64,000 nt of DNA from Brumimicrobium aurantiacum (GTDB lineage: Bacteria > Bacteroidota > Bacteroidia > Flavobacteriales_D > Crocinitomicaceae). The position numbers and the translations under genes were made by a program. The stretch is from assembly GCF_003402975.1 (NCBI RefSeq), contig NZ_QURB01000001.1, positions 496,001 through 560,000 of the forward strand, read 5' to 3'. Shown in pieces: positions 38,177-47,323 of the stretch (the stretch's first letter is position 1; the number at the start of each line of letters is the position of its first letter). The notes under the pieces were generated by a model. It worked only from the letters and a program-made list of their open reading frames with translations, had not been told where the DNA came from and made no database searches.

Positions 38177-39457
38177 ATGACAATAAAAACAGGCATTATC
38201 ACGATATTTGCAAGTACAAAAAGAGAAGATTCAGTGAAAGGAATTCAAATATTTGCATTTACCCATCGCCAACTTGAAGTTAGTCAAATTGGGCTATTGC
38301 ACATTGCTATTGATGACCAAAAGGAAAAGCTCTCTCTTTTAAAGTCTAAATTTGACCTTGATGAATTGATGTACGTTTCAACTTGTAATCGTGTGGAATT
38401 CATCATTTCTAGAAAAGAGGAAATAGATACATTGACTTTTCAATCATTTTTAGCCTTTCTATTCCCTCATTTAAATGCTGATCAACTTAGTTTGTTTGGT
38501 AAACAAGTTGAAAAGTATGATGATTTCTCTGCGGTTGAACATTTAATTAAAGTAACCTCTTCAATTGACTCTATGGTGATTGGAGAACGAGAAATCATTA
38601 CACAAATAAGGAAAGCATTTGATACTTGTAAGTCTTTTGACCTTACTGGAGATTCGATTCGATTAATGATTCGTCATACCATAGAAACAGCAAAACGTAT
38701 TTATACAGAAACAAATATTGCACAAAGCCCTGTTTCCGTTGTTTCTTTGGCCTATCATACACTCCGACTTAAAGAGATTCCGCTAGATGCGCGAATTTTA
38801 ATTATTGGAGCTGGAGTGACAAATACCAATATGAGTCGCTTTTTAAAGAAGCATGGTTTTACCAATTTTGCAGTCTTTAATAGAACATTAAGTAAAGCAC
38901 AAAATTTAGCTCAACAACTGAATGGCGAAGCGTATTCACTTAATGAATTACCTATTTACAACAAAGGGTTTGATATAATTATTACTTGTACTGGTGCCGA
39001 TTCTTCGATCATTAGTCCAACATTGTACACGCATTTATTGAATGGAGATCAAGATTCAAAAATTGTAATAGATTTGGCTATTCCAAACGACTTAGATGTA
39101 AAAGTTACAGAAACAAATACCTTAGATTACATCTCTATTGAGTATCTTCAAAAGATCTCTTCTAAAAACTTAGAAAAACGAGCGCGTGAAATTATTCATG
39201 TGGAAGAAATCGTAGAAGATGCTGTTCGCGAATTTAAATCTATTGCACATGAACGTGAAGTTGAACGTGCAATGCGTAAAGTTCCTCAAACAGTTAAAGA
39301 AATTAAAACAGCAGCTATTGAACAGGTTTTCGCTAAGGAAATTGAAAACCTTGACGATACTTCGAAAGAAACTGTTGAAAAGATAATCGCTTATTTTGAA
39401 AAGAAATATATGAGCGTGCCAATGAAAATGGCAAAAGAAATATTACTGAAGAAATGA
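38177..39457 (+). CDS. hemA: Glutamyl-tRNA reductase
   Basis: 426 residues. First committed step of C5-pathway haem synthesis: glutamyl-tRNA to glutamate-1-semialdehyde. The catalytic cysteine is in LMYVSTCNRVEFI; further signatures are DSMVIGEREIITQIRKAFD and the NADPH-binding ILIIGAGVTNTNMSRFLKKHG. The N terminus has about 20 residues before the usual family start, with no better ATG. Its stop overlaps the hemC start by four bases. Confidence 0.95.
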   Translation: MTIKTGIITIFASTKREDSVKGIQIFAFTHRQLEVSQIGLLHIAIDDQKEKLSLLKSKFDLDELMYVSTCNRVEFIISRKEEIDTLTFQSFLAFLFPHLNADQLSLFGKQVEKYDDFSAVEHLIKVTSSIDSMVIGEREIITQIRKAFDTCKSFDLTGDSIRLMIRHTIETAKRIYTETNIAQSPVSVVSLAYHTLRLKEIPLDARILIIGAGVTNTNMSRFLKKHGFTNFAVFNRTLSKAQNLAQQLNGEAYSLNELPIYNKGFDIIITCTGADSSIISPTLYTHLLNGDQDSKIVIDLAIPNDLDVKVTETNTLDYISIEYLQKISSKNLEKRAREIIHVEEIVEDAVREFKSIAHEREVERAMRKVPQTVKEIKTAAIEQVFAKEIENLDDTSKETVEKIIAYFEKKYMSVPMKMAKEILLKK

Positions 39458-40338
39458 AGAAAATAATCATTGGATCTCGTGGTAGTGACCTTGCATTGTG
39501 GCAAGCAAACTTTGTTAAAGACGAATTAGAAAAATTAGGGCAAGAAGTTGAAATTAAGGTGATTTCTACACAAGGTGACCGAATTCAGCATTTGAGTTTT
39601 GACAAAATGGAAGGGAAAGGATTCTTTACGAAAGAAATCGAAGCTGCGCTACTCGATAAATCCATTGATTTAGCAGTCCACTCACACAAAGATTTGGAAA
39701 CAACATCACCAAAAGGATTAAAAATCGCTGCTGTTTCACACCGTGAAGATCCGTCTGAATTGTTATTGATCAGAAATGAATCTGTAGACAATGAAGCGGT
39801 TTTAGGAATTAAGAAAAATCCAATTATCGGAACTTCTTCAGCAAGAAGAAAATCTCAATTAATCACTTTCCGTGATGATTTAGAGATCAAAGATTTACGT
39901 GGAAATGTAGGAACACGTATCAATAAGCTTCGCGAAGGTCAATACGACGCAATTGTTTTGGCTATGGCTGGAGTAAAAAGATTAGATTTAGATTTATCTG
40001 ATTTAACAATTTCAACATTAGACCCAACAATGTTTATTCCAGCACCTGCACAGGGTGTTCTTGGTTTACAAATCAGGGAGGAAGATGAAGAATTATCAGC
40101 GATTTTATCAAAAATGAATGATACATCTGTGGCCAATAGAATCGCCATAGAAAGAGGAGTATTAAAACAATTAAATGGAGGGTGTCAATTGCCTTTAGGT
40201 ATCTACTGTGATACTGATAATACGGTTCACGTAGCATTTGCTGAAGAATGGAAAAATGGCGCAGAATTTAGCACTTATTCCGCTAATGACAATGTCAACA
40301 TCGTAGACGAAATTACTGGTGATTTACAAGCTAGTTAG
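39454..40338 (+). CDS. hemC: Hydroxymethylbilane synthase (porphobilinogen deaminase)
   Basis: 294 residues, slightly shorter than the usual 300-315. Polymerises four porphobilinogens. Clear motifs are IIGSRGSDLALWQANFV, ISTQGDRI, GKGFFTKEIEAALL, AVHSHKDLETTSP, GTSSARRKSQL, RGNVGTRINKLREG and the dipyrromethane-binding cysteine in LNGGCQLPLG. The short C-terminal domain ends DEITGDLQAS. Overlaps hemA by ATGA and is six bases before hemD. Confidence 0.96.
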   Translation: MKKIIIGSRGSDLALWQANFVKDELEKLGQEVEIKVISTQGDRIQHLSFDKMEGKGFFTKEIEAALLDKSIDLAVHSHKDLETTSPKGLKIAAVSHREDPSELLLIRNESVDNEAVLGIKKNPIIGTSSARRKSQLITFRDDLEIKDLRGNVGTRINKLREGQYDAIVLAMAGVKRLDLDLSDLTISTLDPTMFIPAPAQGVLGLQIREEDEELSAILSKMNDTSVANRIAIERGVLKQLNGGCQLPLGIYCDTDNTVHVAFAEEWKNGAEFSTYSANDNVNIVDEITGDLQAS

Positions 40339-40344
40339 TCCACA

Positions 40345-41016
40345 ATGTTATTTGTTTCGAAAAAAGTAAACGATCCCTCATTTTTAGATTACATACAATC
40401 GAAAGCGATTCGGCTATGTGACATTCCAATGATTTCATTTGCGCATGTTCCATTTGAGCTTCCAGAAACAAATTTTGAAATAATCTTTTTCACAAGTCCA
40501 CGATCTGTCGCTTATTTTTTAGCACAATATAGAATACCTAAAGATGTTGTAATTGCTACAATTGGCGATTCAACGACACAACATTTAACAGACAAAGGAT
40601 ATACAGTTCAATTCACTGGAAAAACGAGTGGAGAACCGGAGATTGTAAGCGCTTCGTTTAAATCATTTGTTGGAGACAGAACAGTGCTATTTCCACAATC
40701 TAATTTTTCTCATCGCTCGATGCAAAAAAATTTAAATCAAAGTCAGATTATTGATTTAGTGATTTACGAAACGCAATACACTCCTATTCAACTTAAAGAA
40801 AATCCATCTATTCTTGTTTTTACTAGCCCAACGAATTTGAGGTCATTTTTAAAAAAGAATACAGTTTATCCACATCAAAAAATAATTGCTTGGGGTAAAA
40901 CTACTGCGTCAGCAATTTTAGCAGAAGGAATGCAAGCGGATTACACCATGAAGTATTCTAACTTTGAAGAGCTAAAGGAAATTTTAATGACAATGAATTT
41001 GCCTAATCATAAATGA
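40345..41016 (+). CDS. hemD: Uroporphyrinogen-III synthase
   Basis: 223 residues with the weakly conserved HemD pattern: FFTSPRSVAYFLAQYRIP, ATIGDSTTQHLTDKGYTVQF, LFPQSNFSHRSM, ILVFTSPTNLRSFLKKN and KIIAWGKTTASAILAEGM. Assignment rests on these motifs plus its place after hemC. It cyclises hydroxymethylbilane. The 3' end overlaps the convergent LD-carboxypeptidase gene by 14 bases. Confidence 0.9.
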   Translation: MLFVSKKVNDPSFLDYIQSKAIRLCDIPMISFAHVPFELPETNFEIIFFTSPRSVAYFLAQYRIPKDVVIATIGDSTTQHLTDKGYTVQFTGKTSGEPEIVSASFKSFVGDRTVLFPQSNFSHRSMQKNLNQSQIIDLVIYETQYTPIQLKENPSILVFTSPTNLRSFLKKNTVYPHQKIIAWGKTTASAILAEGMQADYTMKYSNFEELKEILMTMNLPNHK

Positions 41017-41896
41017 GTTCGGCAGTATTATTTTCTACCTTTAAATTCGCATGCTTACCAAAAATTAAGGCTCGGTTATCTTCTGTATGACCTGCTGGGA
41101 AATCAAAACAGATCGGAATAGAATTATAAGCAAAATGAGATTTAATGATTTCAGTTAAACTACTTCCGAAAGGTGGATTAGTGTCTTTAATTCCACTAAA
41201 ATCTCCAACAATCAAACCACGAATTTGATCAAGAATACCGGCTTTACTCAACTGATGAAACTGACGATCTATAGCATACAAATGTTCTCCAACATCTTCA
41301 ATAAACAAGAGTTTATTTTGAAAATCAGGTTGATGTTTCGTACCTATCAATCCAGTCAATACTGTAAGGTTCCCACCGATGACCTCCCCTCCTACACTTC
41401 CTGGAATATTTGAAGTTTCGCTTGTCCAAGAATAGTGAAGTTTAGAACCATCAAGAGATTTAAACAAACTATCAAGAGCCTCTTTTGTATTACTTTCAAA
41501 ATTCAAAGGCATGGTAGAATGTATAGAAGGCGCTCCAATTTTAGCTAGGTGTTGATGAAAAACAGTAACGTCAGAAAACCCTAACAACCATTTTGGCTCA
41601 TCGATGAAGCCAGCCCAATTGATACGATCTAACAATTGAACACAACCATAACCACCTCTTGCACATAAAATAGCAGTGACCTCATCATTATTAATTGCCC
41701 ATTGTAAATCATCAGCTCTTTCTTTCACTGTACCTGAAAAGTAATGATGTTGGCCTAAGCAATTTTCTGAGGTTAGCACTTTAAAGCCTCGCTCTTCAAT
41801 ACATTGCTTTGCATAGTCGACAAAATGCTTTTCAATCCCTTTTGCTGGTGCGACAATGGCGACAGTATCTCCTTTTTTAAGATTATGAGGCAACAT
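41003..41896 (-). CDS. LD-carboxypeptidase (peptidase S66 family)
   Basis: 297 residues. The family removes the terminal D-alanine from murein tetrapeptides during peptidoglycan recycling. Visible: LKKGDTVAIVAPAKGI, AILCARGGYGCVQLLDRINW, LLGFSDVTVFHQHLAKIGAPSIHS, VIGGNLTVLTGLIGT and LFIEDVGEHLYAIDRQFHQL. No signal peptide, consistent with a cytoplasmic enzyme. Three bases from the ChaN-like gene. Confidence 0.9.
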   Translation of the reverse strand: MLPHNLKKGDTVAIVAPAKGIEKHFVDYAKQCIEERGFKVLTSENCLGQHHYFSGTVKERADDLQWAINNDEVTAILCARGGYGCVQLLDRINWAGFIDEPKWLLGFSDVTVFHQHLAKIGAPSIHSTMPLNFESNTKEALDSLFKSLDGSKLHYSWTSETSNIPGSVGGEVIGGNLTVLTGLIGTKHQPDFQNKLLFIEDVGEHLYAIDRQFHQLSKAGILDQIRGLIVGDFSGIKDTNPPFGSSLTEIIKSHFAYNSIPICFDFPAGHTEDNRALIFGKHANLKVENNTAELIYD

Positions 41897-41899
41897 GAA

Positions 41900-42754
41900 T
41901 TAATAGGTTTTGGTCATGTCTTTATCCACTACTAAAATGTAATCTGCTTGACCAACAAATTCTTCATTTAGGGTATTGACATCAGATTGTTCTACAGTTG
42001 AAATTGTAATAATATTTAAGGATTCATCTTGTCTTTTTAAGTACCAGTAAATCCCCTCAAAATCTTTCGAATGGTAATCCCCATTGAAATGAATAAATTG
42101 ATTTTGATTCTTCGCGTATTCTTGATAAATAAAGTGTGCCATCGTTGCGTCCTTAATTGCTTGTGCTTTTGGAAAATTAGGATTTGCGTGATCGCTCATC
42201 ATTGTCAACATTGCTTTATAATTTGGTAATTCAGGGTCAAATGCTATTGGTAAAGGCGCTATCCAATTTTTCTCTACAACTGTTAGGTGAGTGTCTAAAG
42301 ACTCTAATCCATTTCTGTAGACATGACTTGCATATTTTCTTGGCACATTTGTCGCGATAAAATTCAAGTTATTTTCCTTTGCATGATCAACCAATGGTTT
42401 ATAATCTGTCTTATAATTCATCCATAATGAAGCTGTAGAATCAAGTTCTTGCTGTGTTATTTCACCTTTAAGATAAGCGTCCAATTGCTCTTGATTATTC
42501 GCTTCCAACATTTCAGCACCTAATGAAATCGTTTTATTTTCATTCATCACTTGCGTTGTTTTCAATTGCATCCAATGTGCAATTGGATTATTGTGCAATT
42601 CACCAAAAAGGATGATTTGACCTTCATCTATTTTTTTAAAGAACTTTTTGGTTTTTATTTTTTTACCTTTCTTATTATACAATTGAAAAGGTTCAACATT
42701 TTGTCCAAATGCGAAATGGCTTACAGCAAACAACAGAATCAGTAGGTTTTTCAT
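41900..42754 (-). CDS. ChaN family haem-binding-type lipoprotein/exported protein
   Basis: 284 residues. Signal peptide MKNLLILLFAVSHFAFGQ without a lipobox cysteine. The ChaN domain (formerly DUF399) starts with IILFGELHNNPIAHWMQL and has SLGAEMLEANNQEQLDAYLK and FIHFNGDYHSKDFEGIYWYL. ChaN relatives bind haem and are linked to iron uptake. The gene lies head-to-tail with the LD-carboxypeptidase gene, with hemACD on the other strand. Confidence 0.85.
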   Translation of the reverse strand: MKNLLILLFAVSHFAFGQNVEPFQLYNKKGKKIKTKKFFKKIDEGQIILFGELHNNPIAHWMQLKTTQVMNENKTISLGAEMLEANNQEQLDAYLKGEITQQELDSTASLWMNYKTDYKPLVDHAKENNLNFIATNVPRKYASHVYRNGLESLDTHLTVVEKNWIAPLPIAFDPELPNYKAMLTMMSDHANPNFPKAQAIKDATMAHFIYQEYAKNQNQFIHFNGDYHSKDFEGIYWYLKRQDESLNIITISTVEQSDVNTLNEEFVGQADYILVVDKDMTKTY

Positions 42755-42828
42755 AATTTACTTTTTTTACAAATATCTAAAATATCAGGTTTAAAACGGT
42801 CTAAAAGCATTGATTTATTTAATGCATA

Positions 42829-42857
42829 AAAAAAGGGGCGCTTAAAAAAGCACCCCA
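42829..42857 (-). terminator. Terminator of the coiled-coil protein gene
   Basis: On the minus strand, GGGGTGCTT pairs with AAGCGCCCC (one wobble) and is followed by T7; located 33 bases past the stop at 42890. Confidence 0.85.
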
Positions 42858-42889
42858 AAATCAACTGAATTTGATTACACTACTCAGAT

Positions 42890-44149
42890 TTAATCTTTAC
42901 CATATTTCTTTTTCAACGCTTCTAAATCTTCTGCGATTTCTTTAAGATCCTCATCAAGTTCTTTATGTTCTTCGTTGATTTCATTTTGTTCTTCACGTGC
43001 TTCTTCAACTTCGATTTTTCCTTTTTCAATTTTCTTATCTAGTTTCTCTTGAGACTTGTCCAATTTAGCTCTTTTCTTCGCAATTTTCTCTTGAGACCTT
43101 ACCAGTTTAGAAAGTTTTTTCGTGTACTTTTCTTCAGCTTTCGCAGCTTTTTCTGCTTCTTTAGCTTCTTTTTCGGCAGCTTTTCTTGCAGCTTTAGCTT
43201 CTTTAGCGGCAGCCTTTTCTTCCTTTACCCTTTCTTTTTCTGCTTTTGCAGCTTCCTTGGCTTCTTTGGCTCTTTGTTTTTCAGCTTCAAGTTTTTCTTT
43301 TGCTGCTTCTTCTTTTGCCTTAGCCTCCTCTTTTGCTTCTTTCTCAGCTTCCTTGGCTGCCTTTTCAGCTTCCTTTTTAGCTGCTACCGCTGCGGCTGCG
43401 GCTGCTTCTTTAGCCTTTTGTTCTTCTAACGCAGAAATACTTTCCGCTCTTTTTTCTGCTTGTTCTTTACGAACTGCTTCATTAGCTGTAGACTCTTCTA
43501 ATTGCTTCTCCATCATAGCAGCTTTTTCAGCAGCTTCCTTAGATTCTTCTAACTCTTCTTCAGCTGCTTTTTTGGCTGCCGCAATCTTTTCTTTTTCAGC
43601 TTCTGTTTTCTCCTTATAATCAGCCGCATCCTCTTTATATTCTTTAACTTCCGATTTGGCATCTTCAGCCTTTTCTTCTGCTTTTTCTTTTTTGGATTCT
43701 AAGGCCTGAATCTCCTCTTTACTTTTTTCGGAAATTTCCGCTACGTTATTGGATACAGCCGTTGTTATTTCTCCAGTTCCTCGAACCAAAGAAAATTCAT
43801 AATCACTTCCATCTCTTAAAATGAATCCTGTTAGAACTTGGGATTTATACCCTTCTTTACTCACCTTTAACTGTGTTTCTTCACCGTTGTAATCGTTTAC
43901 AGTAATACTGGTCTGTCCATCTACAGAAGTCACAGATGAAGCCAAAGCAGAACCATTATTTATAATTTCTACTCTAGCGCCTTCAACAGGCTTTCCTAAA
44001 TATGTCACATTGACTTTAATACTAACTGATTTTGCCTCAAGTATATTTTTCTCAGTGATAAAAGCTGATTCATTATTAGCATTTACAATTGGCGATAAAC
44101 TCATCCCAAGTGCAAACGTAGTAAGTAGTGCAATTTTTTTGTTTTTCAT
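42890..44149 (-). CDS. Exported protein with a carboxypeptidase-regulatory-like domain and a long Ala/Lys/Glu coiled coil
   Basis: 419 residues. A signal peptide (KKIALLTTFALGMSLSPIVNA) is followed by a beta domain near residues 40-130 (SIKVNVTYLGKPVEGARVEI, GQTSITVNDYNGEETQLKVSKEGY) resembling carboxypeptidase-regulatory/PEGA-like modules. Residues ~145-415 are a continuous charged helix dominated by Ala, Lys and Glu, e.g. AEKAAKEAEKEAKEEAKAKE. The likely form is a periplasmic or outer-membrane-associated rod. Cargo or partner unknown. Confidence 0.8.
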   Translation of the reverse strand: MKNKKIALLTTFALGMSLSPIVNANNESAFITEKNILEAKSVSIKVNVTYLGKPVEGARVEIINNGSALASSVTSVDGQTSITVNDYNGEETQLKVSKEGYKSQVLTGFILRDGSDYEFSLVRGTGEITTAVSNNVAEISEKSKEEIQALESKKEKAEEKAEDAKSEVKEYKEDAADYKEKTEAEKEKIAAAKKAAEEELEESKEAAEKAAMMEKQLEESTANEAVRKEQAEKRAESISALEEQKAKEAAAAAAVAAKKEAEKAAKEAEKEAKEEAKAKEEAAKEKLEAEKQRAKEAKEAAKAEKERVKEEKAAAKEAKAARKAAEKEAKEAEKAAKAEEKYTKKLSKLVRSQEKIAKKRAKLDKSQEKLDKKIEKGKIEVEEAREEQNEINEEHKELDEDLKEIAEDLEALKKKYGKD

Positions 44150-44310
44150 TTTGTAGTTTTTTGTATTAACATAACAATCTACGGAAAAATTCAGAATAAG
44201 TTAGACTTGAGCTTCACAACTTTTTCTAAAATACCATTGAACATTTATTTTTTACACGGTTTATTTTGGCAAACAATCAAATTCCAAGCAGAAATATTTA
44301 TCTTTATCCT

Positions 44311-45429
44311 ATGCTTTTCAAGAACATTTTAGGACATCAAGATCTGAAGAACAAATTCATCAATGATGTACAGAAACAACAGGTTTCTCACGCACATCTC
44401 ATGCTTGGAAAAATAGGCTACGGTGGCCTTTCCTTGACCTTGGCAATTTCACAATATTTAATGTGTGAAAACAAACAAGAAAATGATAGTTGCGGACAAT
44501 GTTCTTCGTGCAAAAAAGTGCAGAAGTTGGAACATCCCGATATCCATTTTTCATTTCCTACAGTACAAGCAATCTCAAAAACTTCGGATCCAATGTTTTC
44601 CTTATGGAAAGAATCCGTCTTGAAAAATCCTTACATGGATTTGAATGAATGGATTAACATTTCAGATGAAAAAGGAAGAAAACCGATTATTTCCGTTCAT
44701 CAAAGTGAGGAAATCATTAAGAAGTTAACATTAAAATCGTTCGAAGGAGGATATAAAATCAGTATTATATGGATTGCAGAAGAAATGAATATAGCTTGTG
44801 CAAACAAATTATTGAAAATCATAGAAGAACCACCTAAAGACACTATTTTCTTTTTGGTAGTTGAAAATGAAGACACTGTTTTACCTACCATTTTAAGTCG
44901 AACGCAAATCACAAAAATAAAGCAGCTCAACGATGAGCATCTCATTGGTTTTTTACGAAACCAAGGGCATTCTAATGAAGATTTACTTAAAAGTGTTTCA
45001 TCAAGAGCAGAGGGAGATGTGACTGCTGCTTTAGATATGTTGAATTCCAGCGCACAATCTAATAGCAACTATCAACGATTCGTTGAACTCATGCGTGTTT
45101 GCTACAAAAAAGAAGTGTTACCCATGATGCATTGGGCAGAAACAATGTCAAAAGAAAGTAGAGAAGAACAAAAACACTTCATCAAATACGCATTATATAT
45201 GGTAAGACAAAGTATGATGAAAAATTATACAGAGGACTTATTGATGCGTGTATCTTCTGATGAGGCTAAGTTCCTTGCCAATTTTGCACGTTTCATTACA
45301 GGAAATAACGTTTTAGAATTTCATTCTTTGTTCAACGAAGCTCATTATAATATTGAGCGTAATGCCAATAGTAAACTACTGTTTACAAACATTACTTTCG
45401 AAATTATGCGTTATATACATAGAGCGTAG
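44311..45429 (+). CDS. holB: DNA polymerase III subunit delta prime
   Basis: 372 residues from MLFKNILGHQDLKNKF, the conserved start; the frame extends upstream only to a TTG at 44266. Clamp-loader subunit of the replicase. The zinc module is visible (CENKQENDSCGQCSSCKKV), as are HPDIHFSFP and ANKLLKIIEEPPKDTIFFLV with the SRT motif (TILSRTQITKI). As usual for delta prime, the P-loop is degenerate (MLGKIGYGGLS). Confidence 0.92.
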   Translation: MLFKNILGHQDLKNKFINDVQKQQVSHAHLMLGKIGYGGLSLTLAISQYLMCENKQENDSCGQCSSCKKVQKLEHPDIHFSFPTVQAISKTSDPMFSLWKESVLKNPYMDLNEWINISDEKGRKPIISVHQSEEIIKKLTLKSFEGGYKISIIWIAEEMNIACANKLLKIIEEPPKDTIFFLVVENEDTVLPTILSRTQITKIKQLNDEHLIGFLRNQGHSNEDLLKSVSSRAEGDVTAALDMLNSSAQSNSNYQRFVELMRVCYKKEVLPMMHWAETMSKESREEQKHFIKYALYMVRQSMMKNYTEDLLMRVSSDEAKFLANFARFITGNNVLEFHSLFNEAHYNIERNANSKLLFTNITFEIMRYIHRA

Positions 45430-45563
45430 AGAGGTAGACGAAAAGAGAGATTAAAGGGAGAAGGAGAGAAAAGAGCGAGTGGTTTTGCCCTATTAAAAAT
45501 CATTATTTCAATTTTTATCATACTTTTTCATCGTGTCACAAATCATAATAAATGATAAATGTA

Positions 45564-45571
45564 TATATTTG
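45564..45571 (+). promoter_or_regulatory. -7 box (TATATTTG) before the 94-residue membrane protein gene
   Basis: Perfect TAnnTTTG match, 26 bases upstream of the ATG at 45598. Confidence 0.6.
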
Positions 45572-45597
45572 TTCTATAAAATAAATAAAATCAGGTT

Positions 45598-45882
45598 ATG
45601 GCAGATACAAGCACTTCAATTTGGAATAAGTTTTTAGGTGATGATTTAGAAGTTAACAGACTGGGAATTATTAGTATTGTATTACTGGTAATCGGATGTC
45701 TTGGAGGAATGACAGTTGGTTTAGGTGCAATCCACCATACATGGCAACTATTTTTAGTTGTACTTCCAACAATGTTAACATTATCTTTCCTAATTGCTGT
45801 TGCACCGCTTAAGCAAATCCTTAACTTGGCTGTAATCACAATTATTATTGACTTAATCTTAATAACGATTAACTTAGTGTAA
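45598..45882 (+). CDS. Small membrane protein of unknown function
   Basis: 94 residues with a short soluble start (MADTSTSIWNKFLGDDLEVN) and three hydrophobic helices (LGIISIVLLVIGCLGGMTVG, LFLVVLPTMLTLSFLIAVAP, LNLAVITIIIDLILITINLV). Flanked by a good -7 box and a terminator, so expressed alone. No family recognised. Confidence 0.78.
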   Translation: MADTSTSIWNKFLGDDLEVNRLGIISIVLLVIGCLGGMTVGLGAIHHTWQLFLVVLPTMLTLSFLIAVAPLKQILNLAVITIIIDLILITINLV

Positions 45883-45945
45883 GTAAATCACACGGTTTTT
45901 CTATTTCATTAGAATTACCTACTTATACAACATTATATTAGTATT

Positions 45946-45976
45946 AAAGGCATGATTTTTCATGCCTTTTCTTATT
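45946..45976 (+). terminator. Terminator after the 94-residue membrane protein gene
   Basis: Stem AAAGGCATG (45946-45954) with CATGCCTTT (45961-45969), followed by a T-rich run. Confidence 0.85.
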
Positions 45977-45986
45977 TTTAAGCATT

Positions 45987-46841
45987 ATGAAAAACTATAC
46001 TCTTTTCATCCTATTTATTTCTACGTTGCTAATATCGCCAGTTTTTGGTCAACGTAAAACGAAATTGAACACCAACGCCCAAGGAACTTTATTTGCCCAA
46101 ATCGGGATGAACCGTAGTTTATACAGCAATACAGATGTTGTTTTAAAGGACGATTATTATGATTTAACCTTAAGCAACACTTCGGTTCATGATAATGCTG
46201 AAGGAAAAGGTTTAAGTGATTTTTTCCAGATGGAATCTCCTCAAATCAATCTCAAACTGGGTTATTTCTTTAAACCAAAATGGGCCATTACTATTGGATT
46301 TGACCGATACAACACCTTTTTTGAAAGTAATCAAACCGTAAATGTTTCCGGAACAATTGCCCCTCAAACAAATTCAGAATATTCAGGAGAAATTAATGAA
46401 GATATTGAACTGAATGGAGACAACTTTGATATCGCTCAAACTCAAGGAATAAACTTCATTTCCATCGGGATACAACGTAATGATTTACTCACAAGAACTC
46501 GAAAATCTGAATTTGCTATACACTCACTTTATGGAGTGCAAATAGGTCCTTTAATCTCAAATGTTGACTACACCTATGATTACACAACGATGGATCACAT
46601 TAGATCTGTAGGTGGATTTGGTGTTGCGGCCAACCTTGGAATTCGATTTGAATTTTTCCAACATATCTATCTACAATTAGAAGTAGATGGTGGAATATTG
46701 AATCAAAAAAGAATAGACTTATCTGCCAATGGTTCAGCTCAAGGTCAACAAGTTCATGGGTTCTTCTCTCCTTCTTTACATTTAGGGTTCAATGTATTTG
46801 CACGACCAAAAAATGGTTGTAACACTTGTCCAAAATGGTAA
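45987..46841 (+). CDS. Outer membrane protein, probable beta-barrel
   Basis: 284 residues. Signal peptide MKNYTLFILFISTLLISPVFGQ. Amphipathic strands follow (GTLFAQIGMNRSLYSN, INLKLGYFFKPKWAITIGFD, SEFAIHSLYGVQIGPLIS, HIYLQLEVDGGILNQKRI). The sequence ends FARPKNGCNTCPKW, an unusual Cys-x2-Cys tail after the last strand. No family recognised. Confidence 0.78.
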   Translation: MKNYTLFILFISTLLISPVFGQRKTKLNTNAQGTLFAQIGMNRSLYSNTDVVLKDDYYDLTLSNTSVHDNAEGKGLSDFFQMESPQINLKLGYFFKPKWAITIGFDRYNTFFESNQTVNVSGTIAPQTNSEYSGEINEDIELNGDNFDIAQTQGINFISIGIQRNDLLTRTRKSEFAIHSLYGVQIGPLISNVDYTYDYTTMDHIRSVGGFGVAANLGIRFEFFQHIYLQLEVDGGILNQKRIDLSANGSAQGQQVHGFFSPSLHLGFNVFARPKNGCNTCPKW

Positions 46842-46887
46842 ATAATGAGGAAGTTTAAAATGTAATTATTGCTTTAAATCAGCATAA

Positions 46888-47319
46888 TTACCCAACCAAA
46901 ACTCCTTTTTTATTCAGAATTGGAATATTGACAAAGTTTTCCTCTTTAACAGTTTCTGAAAGGAATATGAATTTCTTATCATACATTGTTGTTCCGACAA
47001 AGAAACTTACCCAGTATTCATTATTTAAAGTCAAGACATCTTCCATAATTGGCTCTACTTTCTTTGCAGATTTTGCTTCGATTGATCCTAATAATTTACG
47101 TAAAGTTGTTGTTTCCACTTTTTGCTCCGTTTCACCAACTTGAGAGGTTCCTTTTTTAAGTGTAGCGTAACCTTTTGAAGTCACCAAAACTTGCTCTAGC
47201 TCTTCCTCTTTTTCATTAATGATATACACATTGTAAACAATCACATTGTCATCACCTAACTCTTGCACTACTGCTACAGAAACGCCTTCAACTTCTGGTC
47301 CTTTCAACTCCTCTTTCAT
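46888..47319 (-). CDS. Conserved hypothetical protein
   Basis: 143 residues. Patterns such as VYNVYIINEKEEELEQVLVT, SKGYATLKKGTSQVGE and LNNEYWVSFFVGTTMYDKKF are those of a hypothetical family that I recall as widespread in Bacteroidota and as sometimes mislabelled as a phenylalanyl-tRNA synthetase subunit; it has no synthetase motifs. Soluble, no signal peptide. Separated from the serine hydrolase gene by four bases, so probably the last gene of the lipB operon. Confidence 0.75.
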   Translation of the reverse strand: MKEELKGPEVEGVSVAVVQELGDDNVIVYNVYIINEKEEELEQVLVTSKGYATLKKGTSQVGETEQKVETTTLRKLLGSIEAKSAKKVEPIMEDVLTLNNEYWVSFFVGTTMYDKKFIFLSETVKEENFVNIPILNKKGVLVG

Positions 47320-47323
47320 AATC

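Noticed and set aside
43049-43619. Plus-strand frames opposite the coiled-coil gene
   Set aside because: Their Phe/Ser-rich or Ala/Ser-rich composition is simply the complement of Lys/Glu/Ala codons; the minus-strand product has a signal peptide and a domain structure.
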